Shown: positions 10,517 to 21,111 of the stretch, piece by piece
Numbering within the stretch: position 1 is the first letter of the stretch
Layout: each line of letters starts with the position of its first letter
NCBI GenBank assembly: GCA_023091735.1
Contig: JALKBU010000173.1
Location: forward strand, 1 to 64,000
Reading direction: 5' to 3'
From: Trichomonas tenax
Taxonomy: Eukaryota; Parabasalia; Trichomonadida; Trichomonadidae
Length of the DNA: 64,000 nt
Program-made: the position numbers and the translations under genes
The notes under the pieces: model-generated
Seen by the model: only the letters and a program-made list of their open reading frames with translations
The model's database searches: none
Told to the model about the DNA's origin: nothing

Positions 10517-11194
10517 TTATTCCATAATAATCGCGCAAAATCTTCCATGTTCATATCCAGTAGCTGCATCGAGCTTGATATACTCCCATGTATCCTCATC
10601 ATTCGTAGAGATCGGCATGTCATCGCAATCGATGAATTTGAAATCCTTCAACTTCGGATTTATCTTCGACAAATACGTCTTGAGGTCTTTGAATGGTAAT
10701 TTCTTCTGCAAACTAAGATAAATAAACCAATCACATTTAAGAAGTCCCAAATAGATTATGAATGAATTGTCGTTTCCTTCCTTGATTTCGTTGATCTTAA
10801 GTTCATTGATTTCGCAGAATTCTTGGTCATTTGTATCGATAAACTTGATAAACTCTTCGCCGCGGCCGAAATGGTTTCTGAACATGTTCTTCACATCGCT
10901 GTCTGATCTAATCCAGACTTTGTGATCTCCAAGTGTAAATCCGAATTTATTTGGGAAATCTGCTTGAGATTGGGTCAATATTTTGTGCAATTTATCGAAT
11001 GCCGAGTCTGTTGGTATTGTTCTGTTAAACCTGGAATTTCCCATCCTGAAATTGGCTTTATCTGGAATAACTAACGTAGCGCTCTCAGAGCCAGCGAGAT
11101 CACCGAGTGCGGACTTCAGGGCTTTGTTCTCCGTCTCTTCTTTCTTGATTTCGTCTTCAATGATTGCAAGAATTTCGTTGTTATTCGTTTTCAT
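10517..11194 (-). CDS. Hypothetical protein, 225 aa
   Basis: Not recognised. It begins with a short acidic, helical stretch (about 1-30), followed by a globular region rich in Lys, Asp, Phe and Ile with no signal peptide or membrane segment. The segment KVWIRSDSDVKNMF and the alternating beta/alpha pattern are loosely like a ubiquitin- or PB1-type fold, but that is a guess. Codon use and length support a real gene, which converges with MCM4. It is likely soluble. Confidence 0.7.
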   Translation of the reverse strand: MKTNNNEILAIIEDEIKKEETENKALKSALGDLAGSESATLVIPDKANFRMGNSRFNRTIPTDSAFDKLHKILTQSQADFPNKFGFTLGDHKVWIRSDSDVKNMFRNHFGRGEEFIKFIDTNDQEFCEINELKINEIKEGNDNSFIIYLGLLKCDWFIYLSLQKKLPFKDLKTYLSKINPKLKDFKFIDCDDMPISTNDEDTWEYIKLDAATGYEHGRFCAIIME

Positions 11195-12051
11195 TTCTAT
11201 TTTTTCCCTCCAAAAAGATTTGTTTTATTTTTTGAAAATTTTTGAAATATAAATTCTACTCATTATGCATTGTCTATGTTTTCAATATTAAAAAAAATTT
11301 TTATCCTTAAAATTACTTTAAATATATATACTATATAATAGATGTTAACGCTATATTTTAAATATTAATGAAATAAATTTGACAACTGAACAAATTCTCA
11401 AAACTTTAAATATAGCAGTTTTAGACCATGAAAAGTCTAATTTTAATGAGAAATCAAATTGTCCATTTTTCTGATTTTCACTTCACTTCTTTCAATTCGG
11501 TGATTTTGAGCACATGAGACTGATTGCATTTGTTTGTCGGGAAGTTTGCCTGAATGAGTTTTCTCGATTTTTCTTAATTACTCGATTTAATATTTTGGTT
11601 ACGAAGCCTTTGCTTTACAAATATAGGACCTAGACATTGAGTTTATCTATAACACATCATGTATGGAGAATATTTAATTCTTATTTTTAATTTCGAAATC
11701 AGACTTTAAGTGTTATATTTTTGGATTCACATAATTACCTTCTATACTTTTTATCATATCTTGAAGTCAGAATTTGAAATAATTTTTGAAGTTCATAATA
11801 TTTTTCATTATTGCCAAACAATTCAATTGTTGAATATACATGAAGTGAGCTATTATATGTATAAGTTATTGAGACATTTTCACATATTTTATTTTGCAAA
11901 ATAGTTTATTTGATGAAAACATTTTAAAAGACGGATGGTTTTATAAGTAGAAAGCGTGTTTTAGTATGCTAATTTAAGAAATAAATAGTAATAGTTTAAT
12001 ATATTTGAAATAATAGTAATAACAAATATTCCAAACAGTTTAACTAAATCA
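11195..12051. other. Intergenic region
   Basis: AT-rich with only short low-complexity frames. It includes the promoter of the gene ending at 10517. Nothing else is seen. Confidence 0.5.
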
Positions 12052-13296
12052 TCACTGGAACAGTACCGATGGAGGGTTTGATGCGACAAATATAGGAAAA
12101 CCAGGCTGCAGATTTATAGTTTGTATCACATTATATGGGCTTATTGGTTGTGGAGGCTGAACTATTGGCGGCTGTACTATTGGCGATGTTCCAACAATAG
12201 AAACAGGTGAAGGAAGAGGTCCTCCATATGAATTCATTGAAGTTAAGTGTTTGATGGAAAGAACACTACGAGACAAATACGTCCAAGCCGGACTTAATAA
12301 TTTCGGTGAAGCGCTGCCTAAAGCTTTCAAGCACAAACCTAAATCAAAAACAACAGCTGAACGATCGTATTGTTGATAAAGGGTGATGATTCTATCAGGA
12401 AGATCGTGTTCTTCGGCCATTTTAACTTGCTCAGCCTTTGGAAGTTGTCTGAAATTGCCAATAATTGCGTTGTTATAAAAGCTGTTTTCTGGAAGTTCAA
12501 ATGCTTTGAGAAGTAAATCTATTGACATTGCTTTGAATATTTTGATAGCAAAGCAGTTCGTTTGGTCATAATTCTCTTTATACTTATCAAACACACTAAA
12601 CATCTGGTAAGACATTGATTTTTGCTTAAGAATAAAACATATTTCGTAGCATTGGATCTTAAATATCGAATGTTCTTTTGTTGCAGCCAAAGATAATAAC
12701 GAATCTGCGATTCTTGGCGCGTCATCCATAGAAACGTTTGTCTTTTTCTCGTGCAAAGCGGATCTGAACCAGTAAATAGCGTAATCTTCCTTAGGGAAAT
12801 ATTCAATGAATGTATCTATTAATTGAGAAGGAACAGTTTCGCAACTGAGTAAAATATGTGCTACAAGTTGTCCGATGCATGAGTTAGAAACCATTTGAAG
12901 TAAATAAGGCAAAAGATTGTTGATTTTTGATATTAAATTGACTTCGGTGAGTCTTAAGAATTCAGATAAAATGTGGTTGAGAGCAACAATCTGTTTCATT
13001 GTCTTGGTTTGTATTTCGCTGATAAATAAGTTAATGAAAGTTATGAATTCCATCGATGAAGCGATATATATGCGAACCTGAACAGGGCCTTGAAGTATAT
13101 AATGAAGGCATCCTTTTAACAATGGTTTATACTTTCCTAGTTCTTCAGGATCAGAGAAAGCTAATTTAATTGTGTTATAAAGGTTATTTTCTGTCTGTAT
13201 CATGTTGATGAGGGGCTGAGCACTGCGTTTCATCACTGTCAGCACTAAATCTTTCTCAAAAATCGACCTGATGTCAGGGGTAAATTCGAATTCCAT
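12052..13296 (-). CDS. Helical-repeat protein, 414 aa
   Basis: Residues 1 to about 340 are almost entirely alpha-helical, with hydrophobic spacing typical of HEAT/ARM-like solenoids. The C-terminal ~70 residues are Pro/Ile/Gln-rich with a near-duplicated IVQPPIVQPPQPISP segment, probably a disordered binding tail. There is no signal peptide or catalytic motif. A scaffold or regulatory subunit, for example of a phosphatase complex, is possible but not shown. The sense-strand upstream region contains GTGACTCG and TGACA strings. Confidence 0.75.
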   Translation of the reverse strand: MEFEFTPDIRSIFEKDLVLTVMKRSAQPLINMIQTENNLYNTIKLAFSDPEELGKYKPLLKGCLHYILQGPVQVRIYIASSMEFITFINLFISEIQTKTMKQIVALNHILSEFLRLTEVNLISKINNLLPYLLQMVSNSCIGQLVAHILLSCETVPSQLIDTFIEYFPKEDYAIYWFRSALHEKKTNVSMDDAPRIADSLLSLAATKEHSIFKIQCYEICFILKQKSMSYQMFSVFDKYKENYDQTNCFAIKIFKAMSIDLLLKAFELPENSFYNNAIIGNFRQLPKAEQVKMAEEHDLPDRIITLYQQYDRSAVVFDLGLCLKALGSASPKLLSPAWTYLSRSVLSIKHLTSMNSYGGPLPSPVSIVGTSPIVQPPIVQPPQPISPYNVIQTINLQPGFPIFVASNPPSVLFQ

Positions 13297-13540
13297 TTTT
13301 GGTCAAAGAAAAATCATTTGTCATTTTTTATTTCTATCATATCTGTTTTGGTTTTTGTCAACGAGTCACATTGTGAAGTGTCAGATTGTTAGATTTTCAG
13401 AATTTAAAAATAGTCAAAAAACAATTAAAAAAAATCATTTTGTCAAGTAAAATATTATTTGCCAAATAAAAAATAGTTGTCAGATTGGAAATTAGAGGGG
13501 GGAGTATTCAAATTTGAAATTTAAAAAAGCGTGCCTTTTG

Positions 13541-14025
13541 TCCATTTCTGCTGTTGTGTGCAACTATGCCACACTGCATGGCTGCGCGCAGCAGCAGAAA
13601 TGGATGCCTTAGGGATACATAGATCCCAGACATTCACCAGCTAAAGAAGCGAAAAACACAGCTTTGTCCTCGCATATAATTTGAAATAAAAAAGCGTGCT
13701 TTTCGTCTATTTTTGCTGCTGTGTGCAACTGCATCACACTGAGTGGCTGCGCACAGCAGAAAACATGTAGGAAAAGCACTTTTTCAAAGTCAATTGAAAA
13801 TCTAAGTTATTTCGACGCAGACCGAGATCCCTCGTTTCTTTAGCAAACAAATCCTTAGCATCACATGAATCTAAGTCAATCACCCGCTGAAGAAGCAAGG
13901 GATCTCGTGTTTTTTGCCGAGATAACTTCGATTCACAAAAATATTTTGCTTTTTGGCCATCTTGGATACTGAGCGCATCTACCACACATATGATAGCTGC
14001 ACACAGTATCAAAGATGTCCAAAAA
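13541..14025. repeat. Cluster of four imperfect hairpins
   Basis: H1 arms lie at 13541-13564/13581-13604, H2 at about 13689-13729/13746-13784, H3 at 13804-13844/13886-13928 and H4 at 13950-13977/13998-14025. Stems are 24-41 bp with mismatches, many compatible with G-U pairing. H1 and H2 are related to each other: both start with AAAAAAGCGTG and hold a GCTG(T/C)TGTGTGCAAC segment. An apparent 92-codon minus-strand frame over H2-H4 is best explained as chance. Confidence 0.7.
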
Positions 14026-14168
14026 ACTAAATTTTTTAAAAATTAAATCGATACGTTAATAGTTTCTTTTAGTTTTTCCAATCCTAGCATAATTGAACTA
14101 GGATTATAGGCTAATGATCTTAACTTTTGTTCAATTTGAAAGCTAGCAGAGATACGTGATTCATTGAT

Positions 14169-14290
14169 GAAGATATCTGCTGAGAATCGAGGCACTTGAT
14201 TGATTGCCGAAGATTCTTTGCTGAGAATTGAGGTAATTGATTGATTGCTGAAGATTTCTGCTAAGAATGGAAGTAATTGATTGAGTGGCT
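14169..14290. repeat. Tandem repeat, 3 x 40-41 bp
   Basis: Three consecutive units at 14169-14208, 14209-14249 and 14250-14290 share the pattern GAAGAT..CTGCT(G/A)AGAAT followed by TTGATTGA. It is not coding and lies just downstream of the hairpin cluster. Confidence 0.75.
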
Positions 14291-14958
14291 ATATTATCTG
14301 TTGATTGTAAAGGGCATTGATTTATTAATGCTTGATCTCTCCTGATTTTTAAAAGCTATTTGTTTACTTAAGTATGGCCAATCCTACACTTTACAAATTT
14401 CAGTTTTTCTAGAAAGGTGGAGGCCTCTATCTTAAAAGCTATGGCTTTGTAGTGATTTTGAAAATGATGGTTTTAAATTTTTGCCAACAATAATAATTTT
14501 GTCATGTAAAATGTTAAGTTTTATATACATTTTGTCAAGTAAATTTATCTCAATTCTCCGGATCAAAAAAAGTGATTGTGGGGAATTTATAGCTGTTGTT
14601 AAGATTTGATATTATGTCTTTATATAGTACTCATGGATATGTATCTAAATATGTATTCCAAGCATTTCAATTTGGTATTATTATAAAAAGAGATCTTCAT
14701 ATCTCTGTTAACTCCTCGAATTGGAGTATGAAAATATATAGATAGTGATATGTAAAAAGAATATATTGATGTGTATAGAGAGTAGTTAAAAATAAAGTGA
14801 TGTTTCATCAAAATAAATTGATATTCATATTTTTGGTTCATACTCCATGACAAGCATCATTAAAAAGTGTGTATTTCATAGCCATTCCTAAAACGATCAT
14901 TCTCAAACAAAATTGTTCGGCGGCAAAAAAATTGTTTCCATATTTGACACTTTTCATA

Positions 14959-15297
14959 ATGAGCAATTGCGAGCCAATTCATGTTCCTCGTTTAGTTAAT
15001 CCGATCACTGGCATCAACGGAGTGCCGCATGAGATGGGTGAGCAGCCTTTCTTTGGGTACGCGCCAGGCGAAACTTTAGTAAGAATCGTTAATTGTTCTG
15101 AATGCGGAAAACCGATAAGCGCAGCACACATGCATGACCACCTCAAGACGCACCAGTTCCAGCACCACTCAGCAACGAACCACGACACTACTTTCCGTCT
15201 CGCAACGTCTTCGAGGTTATCTCCGACGCAGCCATGTTCTTATGCACAGAGAAACGCTTACGCATTCCAGAAACTTGTTGAGAGTACCAAATATTAA
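14959..15297 (+). CDS. Small C2H2-type zinc-finger protein
   Basis: The frame is open from 14869, but the ATG at 14959 is preferred: it directly follows a GACACTTTTCATA promoter-like string, and the upstream 30 residues look like translated leader. The resulting 112-residue protein has one candidate zinc site, CSECGKPISAAHMHDHLKTH (Cys-x2-Cys...His-x3-His), at about residues 44-63, followed by a His/Thr/Ser-rich tail. No larger domain is recognised. A nucleic-acid or protein-binding adaptor role is an inference. Confidence 0.7.
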   Translation: MSNCEPIHVPRLVNPITGINGVPHEMGEQPFFGYAPGETLVRIVNCSECGKPISAAHMHDHLKTHQFQHHSATNHDTTFRLATSSRLSPTQPCSYAQRNAYAFQKLVESTKY

Positions 15298-15786
15298 GTT
15301 TCTTGTTTGTAATTTGTTTATTTATGTTTTCATTTATCGCTTTTATTTGATTTTTAATCTGCTGAATATGATTTTCATTTGTTAGAATAATATTATTTAC
15401 CTTAAAAGTCTTCTGCTTAATTTTCTGAAAAAAATATTTTTCTTTCCACTATTTTTGCTCCATGTAGCAATCACACATCACTATCCTTATGCAACGCAAA
15501 TAGCAATTTTATGATTACAGCAAAAATATTTCTCAAAAATATTAATTTAAGAAATGGCTAATATGCAATGGGCATTATATAGAAAATTGAGAATTGATTT
15601 GAATTAAATGAGAAAAATTGGATTAAAAAGAATTTTAGAGGAAAATAATTTGATACCAAAGGTCAAATTTGGGAATAAACGCGTAAAATTTAATATTTGG
15701 CGGAAAATTGGGTATGAAAAGTATATATTTTAAAAGAGACCAAGTGAAAATAAATAACGTATAATTTTATCGTCCTTCAGTCATCG
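15298..15786. other. Intergenic region
   Basis: Upstream DNA of CFAP58. A TCATCGATG initiator-like string overlaps the CFAP58 start. Nothing else is seen. Confidence 0.5.
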
Positions 15787-18546
15787 ATGAAGAAAAAAGA
15801 CGAGAAAGTTGTGATTTCGTTCGAGACGGAGGGCAGTCTCAGCGAAGAAGTGGAGACGATAGTCAAAGATATCGAGACAAATTCAGCCGATGACCCCAGA
15901 ATTCAGAAATATTTGCTTGGATTTCGCAAAACTTACGAGTTATTCCACGAAATCTATTACAAAAATGTTACGCTTCTCGAGAAAACGCAGGAAATGAACG
16001 CACATATCATCACAAACGCAACAAAAATAAAAGCGATTTTAGATGTAGCGACAAAAGACAAAGATTCACTGGGTGAACTTAAAGAAAAATACGAAGAAGC
16101 GGCAAAAATTGTGAGCTCGTCGTTCGAATCTGAACAAAATGCGAAGAAAATGATACAAAGTTTGAGATCTCAAATTGCAACGCTTTCTGAACAGGTTCAT
16201 CGTGGAGAAGCTTTCTCTTTCGGAACTGATGTTTCTATTTTTGAGGTTTCGAACGAAGTAAACAACTTGCGTAAAGAGAAACAAAATTCTGATGATGAAA
16301 TTCAAAAATTTCAAGGCCAGATTGATGAAGTCAACGGAAAAATCAATAATCTTAATGAAGATATCAATAAATTGAAAACTGACGAAAATAAATTAACAAA
16401 AACTATTACTAACGTTCAGAATCAACTTGATGACTCACAACATGGAAATGATGAAACAACAGCGACAATTATGGACCTTCAGCCAGTTGTTAAGCAATCG
16501 AAAGCAACAGTTGAAGAAAATAACAGATATAGGAATAATAAATCGAATACAAACAATCTTTTGAAGCAGGAGTATTACGACTGCTTATCACGCTCAAGTT
16601 CACAAAAAGAAGAACTCAGATCGCGAAAAGATAAAAATATTCGAAGAATTAAAGTTTTAAACGAGATTAAACACAAAATCACATTAAGAAGTGAAGAAAA
16701 AGATCATAAAATGAAAATTATCGCGAATTGTGAAGATGACAAAGCAAAATTCGTCAAATCTCTCGAAACAATCAGTGATGAAACAATTCAATTGGAACAA
16801 GAATATAACGAACAGGCAGAATCACTTAAAATCATCGGACAGAACAAGGGTGAGGTCCGCAAAAATGCGAAAGTGTTGAGACAGCAATATTTGGACACAA
16901 CATTCAAGATTAATGGAATCGAAAATAATATTTTGACGACACAAAGACAAATGAGTGAAGTCCGCGGTTTAATTCGTGATGATCGTGCGCATTCTTTAGA
17001 AGAACAAGCGGCAACAGTAGAAGAGAAGAGTAAAGCTCTCACACTGAGATCAGACACATATGTTCAAAAATCATCTTTGCAGCAAATGAAGGAAAAAGTT
17101 TTATCCCTATTTCAAGAAATCGATGTTAAAAGATCTGAAGCGTTTCAAATTCAAGCAAAGATTCTTGCAACAAATGACTACATCAATACAACTAACAAAG
17201 AGTTCACAGCACATCAGCGCGAACTCGAACACTATCAAAGCAAGAATGAGCATCAATTGGAATTATCTGAGCAGATGAGAACAGAAAGAAATAACTATAA
17301 ACGTGCACTTGAAGCTGTTGAAAAAGAAAACGAAGAATTACTTGCTGAATGCACACAGCTTGAGAACAGTGTCAGAGGAATTATTTCGAATATTCATCAG
17401 ACATCAGATGATATTTTCTCAGCACATTTCAGGAGTCAAGCAATTCAAGGAGAATCTCGCGATTTAACAAATCAAATCGATCATCTTAAGAAGATGATTC
17501 AACAAGCAGAGAGAATCATTTCTAGACTTAATGCTGAGCGTCAGACACAGATGTACATTCTCCACGAAGCAGAAAATGATCATAATGAGTTAAATCAAGA
17601 GCACAATGTTGCTATTAAGCATTTCGAGATCTTAAGAGATGAAAAAATCAGTCGCCAAAGGAAAATTGATGAATTAAGATCAACAATTGCAACTGATGAA
17701 GCTCTCATTCAGCGCTCAAAGAAGATGTATGAAGATAAACTTGGTGAAATACAAAAATTAAGAGGCGAACTCGATCATCTTTATGCCAAAACAGATCAAT
17801 TAGAAAGAAAGTGCGAGCATGTGAAACAGCTGAAATATTCCGAGAAGAAGATATCTATTGAATTGATGTTGGAATCTCACAAGACAATGACATTAGTTCA
17901 TGAATTCGCTGTTCCAAGAAACGTTCACAGATGGAATGCGCTCGAAGCTGTAGATCCCGGCTACGTCAAGAACTTGAGATACAGAATGAGTTTATTTGCA
18001 AAACTCGATGAAGCACATAGAGAACTTGAAAGATTGAATCAAGAGAAAGAAGAACTCAAGAGCAAACTTTCTAAATCAACAGAGAAGACTTCAAACGCTT
18101 TAACTGTTGGACAAGTTCAGGAATACATCGCAAAGTACGAGAAAGCAATAGCTGACAAAGATTACCAACTCAAGAATTATCAAGAAATGGCCAGAGAGAA
18201 CTATCCAACAATCTTCAGGAACTCAACATCACTCGAGAAAATGCGAGAAAAAGTTAACCAGAGGAAATCTTCTGCCTCTGTTTTGCACACAAGGAACACT
18301 CAGATCCAAATGGATGTGGGTGGATCAAGCAGCAACACAGACAAGATGTTCTTCACTGAAGCTGATACTTATATTCCAACACTTGGTGGAGGTTTCGTTG
18401 GTAAAGTTAAGACGCCTACATTCAAGCCAATCAACACAGAACTCAGTGTTTGCGGACAGAGTAGGCCGCTCACAAGGCAGACAGCCATTATGTCACCACA
18501 GAGAAGGATCAAAGGTTCTCCATTACCACCTTTAATGAATATGTAA
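15787..18546 (+). CDS. CFAP58: CFAP58-like flagellar coiled-coil protein
   Basis: This 919-residue protein is almost wholly coiled coil from about 60 to 810. The telling segment is near residues 690-760, where FAVPRNVHRWNALEAVDP matches the CFAP58 family signature around its conserved HRW..LE..DP, followed by a Lys/Glu helix. Length matches the family (about 870). The N-terminal 60 residues are acidic; the C-terminal ~100 are Ser/Thr/Pro-rich and less ordered. CFAP58 is an axoneme-associated protein needed for normal flagella in other eukaryotes, so it is expected in the flagella of this cell. It shares its neighbourhood with several other coiled-coil genes of probable cytoskeletal function. 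Confidence 0.8.
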   Translation: MKKKDEKVVISFETEGSLSEEVETIVKDIETNSADDPRIQKYLLGFRKTYELFHEIYYKNVTLLEKTQEMNAHIITNATKIKAILDVATKDKDSLGELKEKYEEAAKIVSSSFESEQNAKKMIQSLRSQIATLSEQVHRGEAFSFGTDVSIFEVSNEVNNLRKEKQNSDDEIQKFQGQIDEVNGKINNLNEDINKLKTDENKLTKTITNVQNQLDDSQHGNDETTATIMDLQPVVKQSKATVEENNRYRNNKSNTNNLLKQEYYDCLSRSSSQKEELRSRKDKNIRRIKVLNEIKHKITLRSEEKDHKMKIIANCEDDKAKFVKSLETISDETIQLEQEYNEQAESLKIIGQNKGEVRKNAKVLRQQYLDTTFKINGIENNILTTQRQMSEVRGLIRDDRAHSLEEQAATVEEKSKALTLRSDTYVQKSSLQQMKEKVLSLFQEIDVKRSEAFQIQAKILATNDYINTTNKEFTAHQRELEHYQSKNEHQLELSEQMRTERNNYKRALEAVEKENEELLAECTQLENSVRGIISNIHQTSDDIFSAHFRSQAIQGESRDLTNQIDHLKKMIQQAERIISRLNAERQTQMYILHEAENDHNELNQEHNVAIKHFEILRDEKISRQRKIDELRSTIATDEALIQRSKKMYEDKLGEIQKLRGELDHLYAKTDQLERKCEHVKQLKYSEKKISIELMLESHKTMTLVHEFAVPRNVHRWNALEAVDPGYVKNLRYRMSLFAKLDEAHRELERLNQEKEELKSKLSKSTEKTSNALTVGQVQEYIAKYEKAIADKDYQLKNYQEMARENYPTIFRNSTSLEKMREKVNQRKSSASVLHTRNTQIQMDVGGSSSNTDKMFFTEADTYIPTLGGGFVGKVKTPTFKPINTELSVCGQSRPLTRQTAIMSPQRRIKGSPLPPLMNM

Positions 18547-19377
18547 TTTTGATATATTTATTCGTGTTTGTTTTTATTTTTAAATTAGATATTGTTTGTT
18601 TTAAACCACATCTTTAGTTAATGTTTAAACATTGAATAATTTGATCAAAACGAAATTTTGAAATATGAACATAATACAAATATCTATGTTTCTTTCTTCG
18701 GTAGGAAATTAATACAATAAGGGTTTACTTGTTGCTGTTCATTTTTGAAATTTGAATTGATAATATGGAATGTAAATGTTTGCATTTGGACAACTTCGCA
18801 TATTCACCTCATTAACGCAATGTTTAACAATCTGTATTTTACCTTCAACTCGGAAATTAATTGGTGAATGTTAGTTTCAGCCAAAAAGATTAAAAGTCTT
18901 TATTGATTTCATGCTATTCAATTAATAATTCCATAAGCTATGCATGTGCTAAGCGTATTCAACCGGCTCATTAAGACTGTAGAAACTTCATAATTCTCAT
19001 CACTTAACACTTCAATAGGATTCTACATATTTGAAACATGCTTAGATACACTTGTATAATGTAATGATATAAGTGAACATGATTTTTTTCTGTTTTGCTG
19101 AGAAAGAAATTTCTTATCTTTTTCAAAATCTTGTTCTTCTTTGATGTCTGGAATCAAGAATGCTATAGAAGAATAAAAACAAAGAGTTCGCTTTTCAATA
19201 CAAAGTTTAAGATTTATTTTAAATGATTCGACAACACAGTTTGAAAGCTTTACTTGACAAAAAAGTTATCCTTTCAAAAGCTATTGCAATTTATGTGGTA
19301 GATAAAAGCAAAATTGAATGATTTACACGACAAATTAAATTTATAATTTGAGAAGTTTACGTTTTTTATAATAACAA
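18547..19377. other. Intergenic region with promoter-type motifs
   Basis: About 830 AT-rich bases. TTTACTTGACA at 19249 and TTTACACGACA at 19322 are variants of the recurrent intergenic motif, the second 46 bases before the next ATG. No gene is seen. Confidence 0.5.
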
Positions 19378-20148
19378 ATGGAATGGGATTTTAAATTTCT
19401 TGAGCTCGCGAGGAACTTCGACAGTATCATCACTCGTCCGAACCTCGAAGCTATCGTCGACGAATGGGAGACAGAATCTACCGATTACTCGGCAAAATTT
19501 TACATTCCGAGACCAATGGGGCGAACTGCGCTTCTAAAAGGAATTCTCAATTACATAGACGATGGAATGGACTTTAGGCTGGCTTTGAAGTCCGTAATTC
19601 CAGCTTTACTCGTTGTTTTCGATAATGCATCTTTTGAAGAAGATCTTTCGAACATAAAATATCAATCAGCGTTAAGAGTTATTCACATGCTTTCTATTCT
19701 CACGACTTCTTGTATAGATTTGTTCGTTATTAAGCCTTTTTATTACAAATGCAAAAGCGTTTTAGTTGACTCAGCGACATTCATGGATTTGCAAGACAGA
19801 GAGAAGAGAAAGAATCTTCCACACGTTACGTTTCCAAATGAGTCTCTCTCTGATTTGCATTCGCCGTACACCACATATCACAGATATTCCTTGCAGACAC
19901 CACAGCCAAGAGCACGTAGACAAAACTTAGTCATTCATCCGCCAAGTTCACCAGATATTAGCAATAATTCATTGAAATCGCCTTATATGTCACCGACACT
20001 ATCACAGAGTGCACCGCTATCGCCTCTTAGGGAATTTAGTAGATCAATTCCGATAACTTCAGGACCAAGAAGTCCATTAGTTATTTTCAAAGGAAATAGA
20101 ACTCATACTCCACTGAAAGCAGTTAGATCATCATGGAACAAAGTATAA
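19378..20148 (+). CDS. Hypothetical protein with Ser/Pro-rich tail, 256 aa
   Basis: Not recognised. Residues 1 to about 140 are predicted globular and helical. From about 150 on, the protein is basic and rich in SP/TP dipeptides (TPQPR, SPDIS, SPYMSP, APLSPL, PRSPL), typical of a disordered tail phosphorylated by proline-directed kinases. It follows CFAP58 on the same strand. A regulated cytoskeletal role is possible but unproven. Confidence 0.75.
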   Translation: MEWDFKFLELARNFDSIITRPNLEAIVDEWETESTDYSAKFYIPRPMGRTALLKGILNYIDDGMDFRLALKSVIPALLVVFDNASFEEDLSNIKYQSALRVIHMLSILTTSCIDLFVIKPFYYKCKSVLVDSATFMDLQDREKRKNLPHVTFPNESLSDLHSPYTTYHRYSLQTPQPRARRQNLVIHPPSSPDISNNSLKSPYMSPTLSQSAPLSPLREFSRSIPITSGPRSPLVIFKGNRTHTPLKAVRSSWNKV

Positions 20149-20346
20149 AGTGTTTATATTGTTTGTTATATTGATATATTTTATCTTGTTGTTTAGATTT
20201 AAAATTATCATGATTGAAATGGTTTTATAGACTTACAAATCTGGTGTTATTATAATTAATAATGCTTTTTATATCAAGAATTCATATAAATATATTGAAA
20301 AATAATTATTCAAAATAACAATTTATAAATCTCAAACAGTAATCAA

Positions 20347-20898
20347 CTATTCATGCTTTGGAATAGATAGAGCCTTATCTAACAGTTTCTTTCTTGAATC
20401 ATAAACATCAACAAGTTGCTTTTTCATCTTTTCTGGAACATCAGATATATCTGATTCCAAGAAAGACTGTAGAATGGTTTGAAGTGAATCATTAACTTTC
20501 ATAATGCTATCAAGTGGAATTTCAGTTGCATTTTGCTCAACAGTTGCTTCAGACAATTTGAAAATCATATCTTGGATATTCACTATAGTCATTGAAACAG
20601 GCTCCATATTTGGTTTGACATTCTGCTGTTTGTTATATTTCTCTGTTAATTTATGTAAATAAGCGTTTTGTAATTGATTCAATTGTTCCTTCTTTTGCTT
20701 TATTAGTTCGTTTTTCTTCTCTATTTCTGACTTAATTTCGTTTCCAGACTTAATGGCATTTCTAAATTCGATCAGCATTTCATGATTATGGTCCATTTCC
20801 TTTATGATGTTAGCATTCTGTTTTTCCAGCAAATCCGCTTTCTCAGTGTGCGGTTTTGCTAACTTCATAGCTAAAAGAGTGGCTTCTTCATTCTCCAT
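20347..20898 (-). CDS. Coiled-coil protein, 183 aa
   Basis: Residues 10-110 form a Lys/Glu/Gln-rich coiled coil and the C-terminal third is helical. There is no signal peptide or recognised family. It is transcribed divergently from the coiled-coil gene at 21112, with 213 bases between the two ATGs, so the pair may be co-expressed or act together. Size and composition would suit a small structural or adaptor subunit. Confidence 0.75.
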   Translation of the reverse strand: MENEEATLLAMKLAKPHTEKADLLEKQNANIIKEMDHNHEMLIEFRNAIKSGNEIKSEIEKKNELIKQKKEQLNQLQNAYLHKLTEKYNKQQNVKPNMEPVSMTIVNIQDMIFKLSEATVEQNATEIPLDSIMKVNDSLQTILQSFLESDISDVPEKMKKQLVDVYDSRKKLLDKALSIPKHE

Positions 20899-21111
20899 AA
20901 CAAAAGACTATTTTACACGACAAATTGTGAATATTTTGACAGGTTACATGTCATAAAATATTTTCCTGAAAATTACACAGCAAATTACTATCTTGGCAAT
21001 TTTAATATTTACATGTCGTATTGTGAAATTTACATGTCAAATACGGTTTTGATAGCATAATTTTGAAATGAATGACAGTTTACTTGACAAGTAAAGTATT
21101 TATAAAAAATA
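20899..21111. promoter_or_regulatory. Bidirectional promoter rich in TTTACATGTCA-type motifs
   Basis: Within 213 bases there are TTTACACGACA (20912), a 10/11 match GTTACATGTCA (20943), ATTTACATGTCG (about 21007), TTTACATGTCA (21029) and the palindromic TTTACTTGACAAGTAAA (21079). This is the densest motif group in the window and sits exactly between two divergent genes. Confidence 0.6.

Noticed and set aside
13734..14012. 92-codon minus-strand frame
   Set aside because: It runs through the stems of the hairpin cluster; the peptide has no family features and its composition follows the inverted repeats.
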